Assembly: GCF_004005905.1 (NCBI RefSeq)
Contig: NZ_SACO01000009.1
Coordinates: 96,410-160,409, forward strand
Source of the DNA: Novosphingobium umbonatum
GTDB taxonomy: Bacteria > Pseudomonadota > Alphaproteobacteria > Sphingomonadales > Sphingomonadaceae
DNA: 64,000 nucleotides
Reading direction: 5' to 3'
Shown: positions 9,716-19,631 of the stretch, one piece after another
How positions within the stretch are numbered: position 1 is the first letter of the stretch
Layout: each line of letters opens with the position of its first letter
The notes under the pieces: generated by a model
The model's database searches: none
Seen by the model: only the letters and a program-made list of their open reading frames with translations
What the model was told of the DNA's origin: nothing
Made by a program: the position numbers and the translations under genes

Positions 9716-10152
9716 GACGCTTCATCCGCAGCGGCATTCTGTTCCATGCGGCGAAGCTCAAACCCGTTCCAGATTGCGCCCACGCCCAGCCCCATGAACC
9801 AGAAAAAGGCCGCGCCAAAGCCGTGATGCCCAGCGGGCAAGACATCGAAATTCTGCAAAAAGTCCCAGATGGTGGTGACGCCCAGACAGAAGCCGGTGGC
9901 GATCAAGGCCTGTCGCACAAACAACATGCGCCAGAACTCGTCCTGCTCCTCCACCAACAGGCGCATCACTGTCCACACCACCCCCAGCACCGGCAGCGCG
10001 GGCAGAATGGCAAGCGCGATGTTCCAAGGGGCGGGCGGGGGCGCATGGCGGAACAGCCAGCCCATGGCCAGCATCAGTACCATAAAGCTGCCCATAAACA
10101 GGGTGAGGCGGCGGGCATAGCGACGGATGGCGGGGGAATGGGGTTGCGCCAT
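9712..10152 (-). CDS. Small four-helix membrane protein, first gene of the XRE operon
   Basis: 146 residues. Four hydrophobic segments are visible at about residues 16-34, 43-62, 82-98 and 107-127. Between the second and third lies a conserved-looking loop EEQDEFWRMLFVRQ. The family is unrecognised; the pairing with a one-domain XRE regulator through a four-base overlap suggests that the two act together, perhaps with the membrane protein sensing a signal or being the regulated function. Start ATG is preceded by AAAGGAG at a suitable distance. Confidence 0.85.
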   Translation of the reverse strand: MAQPHSPAIRRYARRLTLFMGSFMVLMLAMGWLFRHAPPPAPWNIALAILPALPVLGVVWTVMRLLVEEQDEFWRMLFVRQALIATGFCLGVTTIWDFLQNFDVLPAGHHGFGAAFFWFMGLGVGAIWNGFELRRMEQNAAADEAS

Positions 10153-10162
10153 GGAAAGCTCC

Positions 10163-10212
10163 TTTGTCTGAATGACAAGCTCGCTTTACATCAATGGCGT
10201 TGAATTTGTCAA
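10163..10212 (-). promoter_or_regulatory. Promoter and operator-like repeat of the XRE operon
   Basis: Read on the minus strand, a perfect -35 box TTGACA (10212-10207) is followed after 17 bases by TGTAAA (10189-10184), a 4/6 match to the -10 consensus. Just downstream, overlapping the expected transcription start, is the inverted repeat TTGTC-n5-GACAA (10163-10177), well placed for repression by the operon's own XRE protein. The box assignment is direct; the regulator link is inference. Confidence 0.6.
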
Positions 10213-10302
10213 GCGTCCTTTCCATATCTCGCTCTGCCCTCTGCCGCATGGCCTGCTTTTACAAGGTTGAGCCTTGCGCCTTGGCCCGCTAAGGCAGGCT
10301 CC

Positions 10303-12294
10303 ATGTCGAACATGCTCAAGATCACCCTGCCCGATGGTTCCATCCGTGAAATGGCGGAAGGCTCCACCCCCTATGATGTCGCCGCCGCGATTGGGCCTGG
10401 CCTCGCCAAGGCCGCGATTGCCGCGCGGATTGATGGCGAATTGGTGGATCTCACCCGCCCCTTCACAGGTGATGCGGCGCTGGCGCTGGTGACCGGCAAG
10501 GATGAAAAGGACGCGCTGGAACTGGCGCGGCACGATTTTGCCCATGTGCTGGCCGAGGCGGTGCAGGCTTTGTTCCCCGGCACGCAGATCACCTTTGGTC
10601 CGGCCACGGATGATGGCTTCTATTACGATTTCGCGCCTGCGGAACGTCCGTTTACCGACGAAGACCTGCCCGCGATTGAGGCGGAGATGCGCAAGATCAT
10701 CGCCGCCAACAAGCCCCTGCGCCGCGAGGTATGGAGCCGCGAACAGCTGATCAGCCGCTGGAAGCAGCAGGGCGAATCGTTCAAGGCCGAATGGGCCGCC
10801 GAATTGCCCGAGGATGAAGAGCTGACGGTTTACTGGTCGGGCGATGACTGGCTGGATATGTGCAAGGGGCCGCATCTGCCCTCCACCGGCAAGCTGGACC
10901 CCAATGCCTTCAAGCTGACCCGCGTGTCGGGTGCCTATTGGCGCGGCGACCAGAAGAATGCGATGCTCAGCCGCATCTATGGCACGGGCTGGCTGAACAA
11001 GAAGCAACTCGACGCGCATATGCTGCGCCTTGAGGAAGCGGCCAAGCGCGACCATCGCAAGCTGGGTCAGGAAATGGACCTGTTCCACCTGCAAGCCGAG
11101 GCCCATGGCAGTGTGTTCTGGCACCCCAAGGGCTATATGATCTGGCGCGAGCTGGAAGCCTATATGCGTCGTGCGATTGATGGCACGGGGTACAAGGAAG
11201 TGAAGACGCCGCAGGTGATGGACGCCCGCCAGTGGGAACAGTCCGGCCACTGGGGCAAATATCGCGAAAACATGTTCGTCATCCCCGACGAGGCGCCCAA
11301 CACCGAGGAAGAAGGCCCGCTGGTATCCGATGATGCCGAGTGGATGGCCTTGAAGCCGATGAACTGCCCCGCGCATGTGCTGATCTTCCGTCAGGGCATC
11401 AAGTCCTATCGCGAGCTGCCCCTGCGTCTGGCCGAAATGGGCTGTTGCCACCGCAACGAGCCGCATGGCGCGCTGCATGGCATCATGCGCGTGCGCCAGT
11501 TCACGCAGGACGATGGCCATATCTTCTGCCGCGAAGACCAGATCGTGGAGGAGGTGAAGGCCTTCTGCGAGCTGGCCGACCGCGTGTATAAGGATTTCGG
11601 TTTCAAATATGAGATCAAGCTGGCGCTGCGCCCCGAAAAGCGTTTCGGCAGCGAGGAAATGTGGGATCTGGCCGAGACGGAGCTGCGCAATGCGGTGGTC
11701 AATGCCGGTTTGGCCACGGAAGAATATGGCTGGGAAGAATTGCCGGGCGAAGGCGCGTTTTACGCTCCCAAGCTGGAATGGCATTTGACCGACGCGATTG
11801 GCCGGACGTGGCAATGCGGCACGATCCAGTCGGACCGCGTGCTGCCCGAACGTCTGGACGCCAGCTATATTGCCGAGGATGGCGAGAAGCACCGCCCCGT
11901 GATGCTGCACCGTGCGATTCTGGGTTCCTATGAACGTTTCATCGGCATTCTGATCGAGCATTTCGCGGGCAAGCTGCCGGTATGGCTGGCCCCTGTTCAG
12001 GCGGTGGTGGCCACCATCGTGTCGGATGCCGATGACTATGCCCATGACGCCGTGGCGCAATTGCGCGCCGCGGGCATCCGTGTGGAATCCGACATCCGCA
12101 ACGAGAAGATCAACTACAAGGTGCGCGAGCACTCGCTGCAAAAGGTCCCCTATCTGCTGGTGGTGGGCAAGCGCGAGGCCGAGGAAGGTACCGTGGCGAT
12201 CCGCCGTCTGGGCGAACAGGCGCAGAAGGTTGTGCCCTTGGCCGAGGCGATCGCTTTGCTGAAGGGTGAGGCTCTGGCGCCTGACCTGCGCTAA
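10303..12294 (+). CDS. thrS: Threonyl-tRNA synthetase
   Basis: 663 residues, full length for bacterial ThrRS. Order of domains: N-terminal TGS domain ([12 protein letters not shown]), editing domain, class II catalytic core and anticodon-binding domain. Catalytic features visible include the zinc-site segment [12 protein letters not shown] and the motif 2 region [16 protein letters not shown] with TQDDGHIFC. Start ATG (MSNMLKI) is chosen because the TGS domain begins directly and AGG-rich sequence precedes it. No T-box or attenuator is apparent; a strong terminator follows. Confidence 0.97.
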   Translation: MSNMLKITLPDGSIREMAEGSTPYDVAAAIGPGLAKAAIAARIDGELVDLTRPFTGDAALALVTGKDEKDALELARHDFAHVLAEAVQALFPGTQITFGPATDDGFYYDFAPAERPFTDEDLPAIEAEMRKIIAANKPLRREVWSREQLISRWKQQGESFKAEWAAELPEDEELTVYWSGDDWLDMCKGPHLPSTGKLDPNAFKLTRVSGAYWRGDQKNAMLSRIYGTGWLNKKQLDAHMLRLEEAAKRDHRKLGQEMDLFHLQAEAHGSVFWHPKGYMIWRELEAYMRRAIDGTGYKEVKTPQVMDARQWEQSGHWGKYRENMFVIPDEAPNTEEEGPLVSDDAEWMALKPMNCPAHVLIFRQGIKSYRELPLRLAEMGCCHRNEPHGALHGIMRVRQFTQDDGHIFCREDQIVEEVKAFCELADRVYKDFGFKYEIKLALRPEKRFGSEEMWDLAETELRNAVVNAGLATEEYGWEELPGEGAFYAPKLEWHLTDAIGRTWQCGTIQSDRVLPERLDASYIAEDGEKHRPVMLHRAILGSYERFIGILIEHFAGKLPVWLAPVQAVVATIVSDADDYAHDAVAQLRAAGIRVESDIRNEKINYKVREHSLQKVPYLLVVGKREAEEGTVAIRRLGEQAQKVVPLAEAIALLKGEALAPDLR

Positions 12295-12318
12295 AATCTT
12301 TATCGCGCGAACAGGAAG

Positions 12319-12350
12319 CGGCGGCCTTTGCATAAAAGGCCGCCGTTTTG
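12319..12350 (+). terminator. Intrinsic terminator of thrS
   Basis: Perfect 11-bp stem (CGGCGGCCTTT / AAAGGCCGCCG) with a five-base loop, followed by TTTTGTTT. It lies 24 bases after the thrS stop. Confidence 0.9.
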
Positions 12351-12675
12351 TTTGGGCCTATTGCGGCTTTCTTAAAGCCTCGTCCCGGATGCGCGTCGCA
12401 GGTCCGCTCAGTGTGAGGTTGAACTGGCTGGCGCGGCACTGGCACCCTGAATTGTCGATTATGCTGGCTCGTACCCCCTGATGGCGCTCTGCTGGTAATT
12501 CGATCCAGTGTCCACTTTTTCGATCCTCGTCCGAAGCAGATGCGGTGATGGTATGCGTGCTTGGTGTTAAAAATGCCAAGCATAATCATGACTTTATGCC
12601 ATTATTGCGCTTTTCAGAAGGCGGCTGCCTCGGCTACTATACCCCGGAATCAGGGAGCGGGGGTGCTGCCTGTCT
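12351..12675. other. Non-coding stretch of falling GC
   Basis: About 325 bases between the thrS terminator and the acyltransferase gene. No convincing gene is visible. GC content drops along this stretch and stays low through the following gene, so the left edge of a possible transferred segment may lie here. No direct or inverted terminal repeats were spotted. Confidence 0.5.
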
Positions 12676-14634
12676 GTGAAATATCGCAAGATGGGGCATG
12701 CTTCAGTGGATTTTATCAAATCTGTGATGTCGAAAACGCTGTCTTCTATTGAGCATCGCAAGGATATTGATGGTTTGCGGTGTGTCGCGGTGATGGCGGT
12801 TTTGCTTAACCACTTTACCTTTGGTCCTACCGGTGGCGGTTTTGTTGGCGTGGATATTTTCTACGTCATATCAGGGTACTTGATTACTGGAATTCTTCAA
12901 AAAGAAATTGACAGGTCGGGAACGGTTTCCATCATCGGCTTTTACGAGCGGCGTGCTCGACGTATTATGCCGGCATTTTTTGCTACGGTCATGATTTGCC
13001 TTCTCTACGGCTATGCGGTTCTCATGCCTTCGGAATATTTTTTGCTGGGTAAGCAGGCAATATTCTCGACCATGTTTGTTTCAAATATATTCCTGTATTT
13101 AACGACTGACTATTTTTCCGATCTCAGCGTAACTCTTCCGCTTCTTCATACGTGGTCACTGGCTGTTGAAGAGCAGTTTTACATATTTTTCCCGATAGTT
13201 TTCTTAATGATGAAACGGAGCTGCGGGAAGACGACGCCATTAATCCTATGGCTCTTGGCCATCTTGTCTTTGGCTCTGTCGCAATGGCAGGTCCTTAATG
13301 ATAAGGATGCCGCTTTCTATCTCCTTCCAGCGCGCGCGTGGGAGTTGCTGGTTGGCTCGTTATTAGCCGTCGGTGCTGTTCCGCTGGTAGCGGCCCGAAT
13401 CTGGCGCGAAATGGCGTCGGCCACCGGTTTTATTCTGATCGCTATTGGTGTGTTGATGTATGATCGCAATACCCCCTTTCCAGGCGTGACGGCGCTTCTG
13501 CCCTGCCTTGGTACGGGGTTGATCATATGGAGCGGCAGTTTACGCGAAACGACACCTACCTTGGTCGCCCGCGCCCTCTCCGTTGCTCCCGTGCAGTTTG
13601 TTGGCCTGATTTCTTATTCTCTTTATATAATTCATTGGCCAATTGTGGTTTTTTATCGAATGCAGGTGCATTATTCATTGAATTTGATGGATAAATGCAT
13701 TTTGCTGATCTCGTCAATTACGCTGGCGACCCTATTGTGGCGCTGGGTTGAAACACCGTTCCGCAACAAGCTATTGGCTGGAGACCGGCGAGGAATCTTT
13801 CGGTTTTCTTGCGCTGGAATGGCCGTGACGGCGGCAATTTCCGGCGCCGTTCTGCTAACCAAAGGCGCTGAGTCCCGCTTGACCCCTGAACAAGTCCGAA
13901 TCGCATCCTATCTAGACTATGATGATACCGAGCAATTTCGTCGCGGGCGCTGCTTTATCACCTATCGTGAACAGTTCGCGAAGGATTACGACCGGGCGCA
14001 TTGTTTACAACCTGAGCCTGACCGGCCGAATTATGTCATTTTTGGTGATAGTCACGCCGCAGATTTATGGACTGGCCTCAATCAGGTATTTCCCGACAAG
14101 CATTTCATGCAAGCGACCGTCGCTGGTTGCTCGTGGAACGTGTATGGCGTCGACAGAAATTGCAGGGAACTGTTCGACTTTTTTGAAAAGCAATGGCATC
14201 CTGATCAGCGCATCGATGGTGTCATCTTGTCATTTCGCTGGAATCCTAAGCTGAAGGACCAGATCCCCCGCTATGTTGCCTTGGCGCGTCGGTTGTCCGG
14301 TAAAGTTTATTATGTGGGGCCGAGCGTGGAATATAATTTCTCGCTGCCTCGGGTGTTGGTCAAGTCGGCAATGAAGAACGCCCCCGAATTGGTGGCACGA
14401 GATCGCGCCTTTATGGGAGCTTTGGGGCCAAGGGAGCGCGATGAACAGATAAAGTCGGCCGTGTTGACGGCGGGGGCATCCTATGTATCGGCTTATGATG
14501 CCTTATGCCCTCGAGATCAATGCGCCACCCTGACCTCCGATCGGGTGCCGGTGCAATTTGATTATGGCCATCTTACCAGCGGTGGGGCGATTCTGGTGGC
14601 CAAGGCGTGGAAGGACGGGGGCACTTTCCCCTGA
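12676..14634 (+). CDS. Membrane O-acyltransferase (acyltransferase family 3) with C-terminal SGNH domain
   Basis: Up to 652 residues. Acyltransferase-3 proteins transfer acyl groups to cell-surface polysaccharide, and the fused C-terminal SGNH domain lies outside the membrane. The N-terminal signature is clear (HRKDIDGLRCVAVMAVLLNHF, GGGFVGVDIFYVISGYLITG, YERRARRIMPAFFA), then about ten membrane helices, then a soluble part with VIFGDSHAADLW (SGNH block I) and FDYGHLTSGGA (block V with the His). The start is unclear: GTG 12676 gives the longest frame, while ATG 12727 (MSKTLSSIEHRKDIDG) fits the family better. Base composition and codon use are more AT-rich than neighbours, suggesting transfer. 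Confidence 0.92.
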   Translation: MKYRKMGHASVDFIKSVMSKTLSSIEHRKDIDGLRCVAVMAVLLNHFTFGPTGGGFVGVDIFYVISGYLITGILQKEIDRSGTVSIIGFYERRARRIMPAFFATVMICLLYGYAVLMPSEYFLLGKQAIFSTMFVSNIFLYLTTDYFSDLSVTLPLLHTWSLAVEEQFYIFFPIVFLMMKRSCGKTTPLILWLLAILSLALSQWQVLNDKDAAFYLLPARAWELLVGSLLAVGAVPLVAARIWREMASATGFILIAIGVLMYDRNTPFPGVTALLPCLGTGLIIWSGSLRETTPTLVARALSVAPVQFVGLISYSLYIIHWPIVVFYRMQVHYSLNLMDKCILLISSITLATLLWRWVETPFRNKLLAGDRRGIFRFSCAGMAVTAAISGAVLLTKGAESRLTPEQVRIASYLDYDDTEQFRRGRCFITYREQFAKDYDRAHCLQPEPDRPNYVIFGDSHAADLWTGLNQVFPDKHFMQATVAGCSWNVYGVDRNCRELFDFFEKQWHPDQRIDGVILSFRWNPKLKDQIPRYVALARRLSGKVYYVGPSVEYNFSLPRVLVKSAMKNAPELVARDRAFMGALGPRERDEQIKSAVLTAGASYVSAYDALCPRDQCATLTSDRVPVQFDYGHLTSGGAILVAKAWKDGGTFP

Positions 14635-14773
14635 TCGACGGGGCTGAAATTGGACGACAAGGATCGATATTGCTTTTTGATCCTTCGTGTACCTGCCGCA
14701 TTCCCGCTTGACCTCGGCCCTGCATGCCAGCACCTATGGAATGGTTTACATAGAACAGGCTGGAGAGGCAGAT

Positions 14774-15748
14774 ATGATCAATCGTCGTGGGTTTATCGGG
14801 CAGGCGGGCGCATTGGTTTTGGCCGGTGGGGCGCTGTCGGGCGGTGCTGCTGCATGGGCAAAGGGGGCGGGCAAAGTCCGGCCTTTCGGTATCCAGCTGT
14901 GGTCGGTGGCCAAAATGCTGGCCGAGGATTTTGAAGGGACGATTGGTTGGCTGGCCAGCCTTGGCTATCGCGAGCTGGAAACCTATGGCCCCTATCCTTT
15001 CAGCGACGAGCGCAATCAGGCCAGTTGGAAAGCGGTCACGCCGGGGCTGGGCTTTTCGGGTAGCGGTTTCTTTGGCCGCAGCGTCACGCAGGTTGGCGCC
15101 TTGTTCCGGCAGCATGGCATGCGCGCCCGCTCGATGCATACCGACCTCTATACGCTGCAAACCAACATGGGCGCTTTGGCCGAGGCAGCCCATGCGCTGG
15201 GGGCCAGCTATGTGACGCTGCCCAGTCTGGCGGCTGAATTGCCCAAGACGATTGATGATTATAAAAAGGCGGCCGATCTGCTCAACCGGATCGGCGCCGA
15301 TGCCACGCGCCATGGCGTGCGCTTTGCCTATCACAACCACGGCTATGGCCTGTCGGCGATCAATGGGCAGGTGCCGCTCGATGTGCTGCTGTCCGCGACC
15401 GATCCGGCGCATGTGTTCTTTGAACTGGACACCTATTGGACCTTGGCGGGCGGCGCGGATCCGGTCGATTATCTGACCCGTTACAAGGGCCGCTACAAGA
15501 TGGTCCATCTCAAAGACATGAAGGGCCATCACCGTTTTTCCGGCGATGGTGGCACGTCGAATCAATGGATCGAGATGTTCCAGTATCTGACCTATCTGGG
15601 CGATGGTTCGGCCGATATGAAGGGGATTATCGCGGCGGCGGAAAAGTCGGGCGTGGAACATTTCTTTGTCGAGCAGGACCGCGCGGAGGATCTGAAACTG
15701 GCGGTGCGGTCGAGCGCGGCCTATCTTAAAGGGCTTGGTTTCCGTTAA
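14774..15748 (+). CDS. Tat-exported sugar phosphate isomerase/epimerase-like TIM-barrel protein
   Basis: 324 residues. The N-terminus MINRRGFIGQAGALVLAGGAL is a Tat-type signal with paired arginines. The rest fits the xylose-isomerase-like TIM-barrel family (AP endonuclease family 2 fold): GIQLWSV at the first strand, FAYHNHGYG and FFELDTYW holding likely metal-binding His, Glu and Asp residues, and KMVHLKDMKG near the end. Family members act on sugars or inositols; the substrate here is not evident. ATG 14774 has GGAGAGG five bases upstream; the frame is open further upstream but without a better start. Confidence 0.9.
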   Translation: MINRRGFIGQAGALVLAGGALSGGAAAWAKGAGKVRPFGIQLWSVAKMLAEDFEGTIGWLASLGYRELETYGPYPFSDERNQASWKAVTPGLGFSGSGFFGRSVTQVGALFRQHGMRARSMHTDLYTLQTNMGALAEAAHALGASYVTLPSLAAELPKTIDDYKKAADLLNRIGADATRHGVRFAYHNHGYGLSAINGQVPLDVLLSATDPAHVFFELDTYWTLAGGADPVDYLTRYKGRYKMVHLKDMKGHHRFSGDGGTSNQWIEMFQYLTYLGDGSADMKGIIAAAEKSGVEHFFVEQDRAEDLKLAVRSSAAYLKGLGFR

Positions 15749-15829
15749 AATTCAGGCGGGCGGGGAAACTGTTGGCAAGTGCCCCGCCCCCGCTTGTGGC
15801 GTGAAGCCGCGCCCCTCTATCGGGCGGGC

Positions 15830-16030
15830 ATGAGTATCATCGCCACGATCATGAATTCGGCCACCGGCCAGCCCATCCAGAAAATGACTTTCCAGCGCAT
15901 GCCCAAGCCATGGGTCTCGATCCATCTGGCCAGTGGCGAGATGGTGACCGCCGACCGCGTCCATGTGGGCAAGCCCGCACCGGGCAAATTTGCCGCGCCG
16001 GTCGAAGTCTGGGTGACGCCCAAGCGATAG
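15830..16030 (+). CDS. Small conserved-looking protein of unknown function
   Basis: 66 residues (MSIIATIMNSATGQP...). The frame ends just before a run of non-coding sequence and codon use resembles the neighbours. Alternating hydrophobic and polar residues (WVSIHLASGEMVTADRVHVG) suggest a small beta-rich fold. No recognised motif. It lies 80 bases after the TIM-barrel gene with a GC-rich inverted repeat between. A competing minus-strand frame covers the same bases but lacks a plausible start. Confidence 0.5.
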   Translation: MSIIATIMNSATGQPIQKMTFQRMPKPWVSIHLASGEMVTADRVHVGKPAPGKFAAPVEVWVTPKR

Positions 16031-16209
16031 GCTTGCTGCGGGCTTGCGGCGCCCACAAGTTCTCCTTGGCCCGTGCAAACGAAGGCTTGGAGGACAGATT
16101 TCAACTTGATCGGTAGATATTCCCCCGTCTGGCGCCCCGCGCCATAAAAAGATACCACAGCGGGCGGTAGGGCTGCATCTGGCCATGCCAAGGCGCGATC
16201 GGGGGAATA

Positions 16210-17061
16210 ATGCAGTTCTTCGAGCATTTTGACGGTCTGCACGCCATTGCGGGCCTGTTGGTCGGCCTGTTGGTCGGCCTGACCGGCGTGGGCGGCGGGT
16301 CTTTGATGACGCCGCTGCTGGTTTTGATGTTTGGTGTCAATCCGCAAACGGCGGTTGGCACGGACCTGCTTTACGCCTCGATCACCAAGACCACCGGTTC
16401 GGCCGTGCATGGCTGGCGCGAGACGGTGGACTGGAAAATCGTGCGCCGTCTGGCCTATGGCAGCGTGCCCGCTGCCCTGATCACGCTGGCGGTGCTGGCG
16501 CAGACCGGCAAGGTCAATCCCGCGACTCAGCAGGTGATTCTGGTGGCGCTGGCGGTGCTGCTGGGCCTGACGGCGGTTACGGTGCTGTTCCGCGATTCGC
16601 TGCTGCGCTTTGCCGGCGAGATTGACCCCATGCGCCCCCGTTCCAAAGTGGTGGCGGCCACCATCCTGCTGGGCGCGGTGATGGGGGTGACGGTGACCGT
16701 GTCCTCAGTGGGTGCGGGGGCGATTGGCGTGACCGTGCTGTTGATGCTCTATCCGCGCCTGCCGGTGGTGAAGGTGGTGGGGTCCGATATCGCCCATGCC
16801 GTGCCGCTGACCTTGGTGGCGGGGCTGGGCCATTGGATGATCGGGGATGTGAATGGCGTTCTGCTGGCCAATCTGTTGGTTGGCTCGATCCCCGGTGTGA
16901 TCGTTGGCAGCCTGCTGTCCACCCATGCGCCTGACAAGGTGCTGCGCCCCTTGCTGGCGGCGGTGCTGGTGGTGTCGGCTTGGCAGCTTTATCTCAAAAC
17001 GCAAAAGGCTGAAGGCGCAAAGCCCAAGCCTGTCGCTACGGCCAGCGCTTTGGCCAAGTAG
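16210..17061 (+). CDS. Sulfite exporter TauE/SafE family permease
   Basis: 283 residues with about eight hydrophobic segments. The family signature GLTGVGGGSLMTPLLVLMFGVNPQTAVGTDLL occurs in the first helix pair, and the pseudo-repeat VSSVGAGAIGVTVLLMLYPRLPVVKVVGSDIAHA occurs in the second half, as expected for the internally duplicated family. Members move organosulfonates, sulfite or related anions across the inner membrane; nothing nearby indicates the substrate. ATG 16210 is preceded by GGGGGAATA. Confidence 0.92.
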   Translation: MQFFEHFDGLHAIAGLLVGLLVGLTGVGGGSLMTPLLVLMFGVNPQTAVGTDLLYASITKTTGSAVHGWRETVDWKIVRRLAYGSVPAALITLAVLAQTGKVNPATQQVILVALAVLLGLTAVTVLFRDSLLRFAGEIDPMRPRSKVVAATILLGAVMGVTVTVSSVGAGAIGVTVLLMLYPRLPVVKVVGSDIAHAVPLTLVAGLGHWMIGDVNGVLLANLLVGSIPGVIVGSLLSTHAPDKVLRPLLAAVLVVSAWQLYLKTQKAEGAKPKPVATASALAK

Positions 17062-17087
17062 GCGGCAAGCGGTGAAGCCTGCCGCCT
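17060..17087. terminator. Hairpin shared by convergent genes
   Basis: Eight-bp stem AGGCGGCA / TGCCGCCT with a 12-base loop, positioned between the permease stop and the fbp stop. T-run is weak, so termination strength is doubtful. Confidence 0.45.
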
Positions 17088-17094
17088 TATCGGT

Positions 17095-18108
17095 TTAGGC
17101 GCAGGGCTCCATTACCTCGGCCACGGCGGCCACTTCGGCGCGGTCGCCAAGAACCAAGCCGACCCGCTGGTGCAGGCTGGTGGGTTGCAGGTCCAGAATG
17201 CGGGTTTGCGCATCGGTGGCCGCGCCGCCCGCCTGTTCGATCAGCATGGCCATCGGATTGGCTTCATACATCAAACGTAGCCGCGCCTTGCCCGCCTTGC
17301 GCGCATCGGCGGGATAGAGGAACACGCCGCCGCGTTTCAGGATGCGATGGACATCGGCCACCATCGATCCGGTCCAGCGCATATTGTAATCCTCGCCCAG
17401 CGGGCCGTCGCTGCCAGCAATGCGTTCCTCGACATAGCGGGCGATGCCGGGCGTCCATTGGCAACGGCGCGCCATGTTGATGGCAAATTCGCGGTTACCC
17501 TGCGGCATTTGCAACGGGCCATCGGTCATGCGCCATGCGCCCACTTCGCGGTCCAGCGTAAATTCATAGACGCCTGTGCCAAGGGTGAGCACCAGCAGCG
17601 TCTGCGGCCCATACATGGCATAGCCAGCAGCCACCTGCGTCACGCCGGGCTGGAGGAAGTCTTCCTCGGTGATCTCGCGGCCTTCTGCCTGTGGCGGGGC
17701 TTTGAGGACCGAGAAGATCGTGCCCACCGACAGGCCAACGTCAATATTGCTGGAGCCGTCGATCGGATCGAACAGCAGCAGATATTCGCCCTTGGGGTAA
17801 CGGTTGGGGATGAGGTGGATCGTCTCCATTTCCTCCGACGCCATGGCCGCCAGATGGCCGCCCCATTCATTGGCATCGAGCAGCAATTCATTGGCGATCA
17901 CGTCCAGCTTTTTCTGGACCTCGCCTTGCACGTTCTCTTGCCCCAGACTGCCCAGCACTTCGCCCAGCGCGCCTTTGGAAATGGCGTGGCCGATGGTCTT
18001 GCAGGCGCGGGCGACCGTTTCGATCAGCAGGCGCAATTCGGCCGGAAGGATGTTTTCCTGCCTTTGTTGTTCGATCAGAAACCTTGTCAGGGTCGGGCGT
18101 TGGGTCAT
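17095..18108 (-). CDS. fbp: Fructose-1,6-bisphosphatase, class I
   Basis: 337 residues. The enzyme hydrolyses fructose 1,6-bisphosphate in gluconeogenesis. The metal-binding signature [19 protein letters not shown] is intact (around residues 116-134), preceded by [10 protein letters not shown], and the substrate-binding patches [17 protein letters not shown] and [15 protein letters not shown] follow. I chose the start at [10 protein letters not shown] because it matches the family N-terminus; an in-frame upstream extension of 20 residues is open but lacks family character. It stands alone, divergent from the pentapeptide-repeat gene. Confidence 0.95.
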   Translation of the reverse strand: MTQRPTLTRFLIEQQRQENILPAELRLLIETVARACKTIGHAISKGALGEVLGSLGQENVQGEVQKKLDVIANELLLDANEWGGHLAAMASEEMETIHLIPNRYPKGEYLLLFDPIDGSSNIDVGLSVGTIFSVLKAPPQAEGREITEEDFLQPGVTQVAAGYAMYGPQTLLVLTLGTGVYEFTLDREVGAWRMTDGPLQMPQGNREFAINMARRCQWTPGIARYVEERIAGSDGPLGEDYNMRWTGSMVADVHRILKRGGVFLYPADARKAGKARLRLMYEANPMAMLIEQAGGAATDAQTRILDLQPTSLHQRVGLVLGDRAEVAAVAEVMEPCA

Positions 18109-18341
18109 CTTGAGCGCATTCCTCTTTGGGCTGGCTGCCGTCGGTCGGACTGTGGGACGCGGTTGCAAAAGAGTGCTTTTTCAAGCCTTGCATAGGTATG
18201 CATGGCAGAGGCGTTGCTGCATTGCAACAGCTTAGTTGGCCCGTGGGCGATGAATTCGCTTGCGTGAATTTTACGCTTTGTCCGGTGATGACGCAGGGGC
18301 TGTCGGTTGCCTTGGGCGCGCGGGTTGTTAGGGTTCGGCCC

Positions 18342-19034
18342 ATGGAACAAAACAGCCTTGCCCGTCAGATCACTGGCGAAACGATCAGTCTGAAACAGAT
18401 CACCGACCTGCTGCGCGAAGGCACGCCGGTGGCTTTGGTGGAATGCGATCTGGATGAACTGGAACTGGGGCGACTCGATCTCGCCGGATGGCGCTTTGAA
18501 CGGTGCTGTCTGCGCCGCGCCGATCTGGGCGGGGCAAGGCTGGAGCGCACGCAATGGCGGTCCTGTCGTGGGGCCATGGCCAGCTTTCTGGGTGCGGATT
18601 TGACTGATGCGGTTTTCACATCCTGCGACATCAACAATGCGGTTTTGCGCAGCGCCCGCCTGTCCGGCGCTTCCTTCACCGGTTGCAAGCTGACCGGCGC
18701 GGACCTGACCGAGGCCAAGACGGTGGAGACACATTTCGAGGAAACCCTGCTCTGCGGGGCCAAGTTGACCGGCTTCTCCTTCCGCCGCCAGACTTTGCGG
18801 CGGGTGGACATGTCGCAGGCCGATCTGCGCAAGGCCGATTTCCGCGAGACGGCGTTCGAGGCTTGCAGCCTGCGCGATGCGATGTTGATGGGCGCGCGTT
18901 TTGACAAGGCCGATTTGCGCGGGGCCGATCTGGGCGGCCTGCGTCTGGTGGATGCCAGCCTTTATCGCGGCGCCACCATTTCGCGCGATCAGGCGGCCGG
19001 TTTGCTGGCCGAACTGGGTTTCAAGCTGGGGTAA
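18342..19034 (+). CDS. Pentapeptide-repeat protein
   Basis: 230 residues. From about residue 45 to 210 the sequence follows the A(D/N)LxX pentapeptide pattern (CCLRRADLGGARLERTQW, ADLTDAVFTSCDINNAVLRS, ADLRKADFRETAFEACSLRDA), which builds a right-handed square beta-helix. Qnr/MfpA proteins of this fold mimic DNA and protect gyrase, but most family members have unknown roles, so I do not assign one. The N-terminal 40 residues (ITGETISLKQITDLLREGTPVALVECDLDELELG) are a leader to the helix. ATG 18342 has an AGG nine bases upstream. Confidence 0.9.
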   Translation: MEQNSLARQITGETISLKQITDLLREGTPVALVECDLDELELGRLDLAGWRFERCCLRRADLGGARLERTQWRSCRGAMASFLGADLTDAVFTSCDINNAVLRSARLSGASFTGCKLTGADLTEAKTVETHFEETLLCGAKLTGFSFRRQTLRRVDMSQADLRKADFRETAFEACSLRDAMLMGARFDKADLRGADLGGLRLVDASLYRGATISRDQAAGLLAELGFKLG

Positions 19035-19062
19035 GGGCCGGCGGCGCCAATCTCTAAACGCC

Positions 19063-19096
19063 AAAAGAAAAGGGCGAGACCGAAGCCTCGCCCTTT
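19063..19096 (-). terminator. Intrinsic terminator of rplJ-rplL
   Basis: On the minus strand a perfect 10-bp stem (AAAGGGCGAG / CTCGCCCTTT) with an eight-base loop is followed by a T-rich tract (TTCTTTTGG). It lies about 50 bases after the rplL stop. Confidence 0.85.
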
Positions 19097-19143
19097 CCTT
19101 CGAAAACCGGTCGGAAAGATCCGACCAGCAGCTTCGCGAAATC

Positions 19144-19521
19144 TTACTTGATTTCGACGGTGCCGCCGGCTTCTTCGATCTTCTTCTTGATGTCTTCGGC
19201 TTCAGCCTTCGACACGCCTTCCTTGATCGCCTTGGGAGCGGCTTCCACCAGGGCCTTGGCTTCGGTCAGGCCCAGGTTGGTGATGGCGCGCACTTCCTTG
19301 ATGACCTGGATCTTCTTGCCACCGTCGCCGGTCAGCACCACGTCGAATTCGGTCTTTTCTTCAGCGGCTTCAGCAGCAGCGCCGCCAGCAGCAGGAGCCG
19401 CAACGGCAACAGCGGCAGCAGCCGACACGCCCCATGCTTCTTCCAGAGCCTTGGCGAGGTCAGCGGCTTCCAGGACGGTCAGAGCCGACAGTTCTTCAAC
19501 GAGCTTGGCGATATCAGCCAT
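19144..19521 (-). CDS. rplL: 50S ribosomal protein L7/L12
   Basis: 125 residues, full length. The N-terminal dimerisation domain ([25 protein letters not shown]), an Ala-rich hinge and the C-terminal factor-binding domain ([34 protein letters not shown]) are all present. L7/L12 forms the stalk that recruits translation factors and binds L10. It follows rplJ after 110 bases and ends at a strong terminator. Confidence 0.98.
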   Translation of the reverse strand: MADIAKLVEELSALTVLEAADLAKALEEAWGVSAAAAVAVAAPAAGGAAAEAAEEKTEFDVVLTGDGGKKIQVIKEVRAITNLGLTEAKALVEAAPKAIKEGVSKAEAEDIKKKIEEAGGTVEIK

Positions 19522-19631
19522 GATTTATACTCCAAATTTGGTTTTGACGGGCGCCTTGCGAAATTGCGGTTGGCGGCCCGAGAAAAGGTTTGCCCGCCAA
19601 GGGAACAGCCCCCTGGCGAAACTCGAATGTC

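Noticed and set aside
14661..14686. Terminator after the acyltransferase gene
   Set aside because: A seven-bp stem AAGGATC/GATCCTT is present, but no T-run follows and the sequence continues directly toward the next gene.
15752..16186. Minus-strand gene opposite the small protein at 15830
   Set aside because: The open frame lacks a good start and homologous character, and the plus-strand gene has better codon use; neither is strong.
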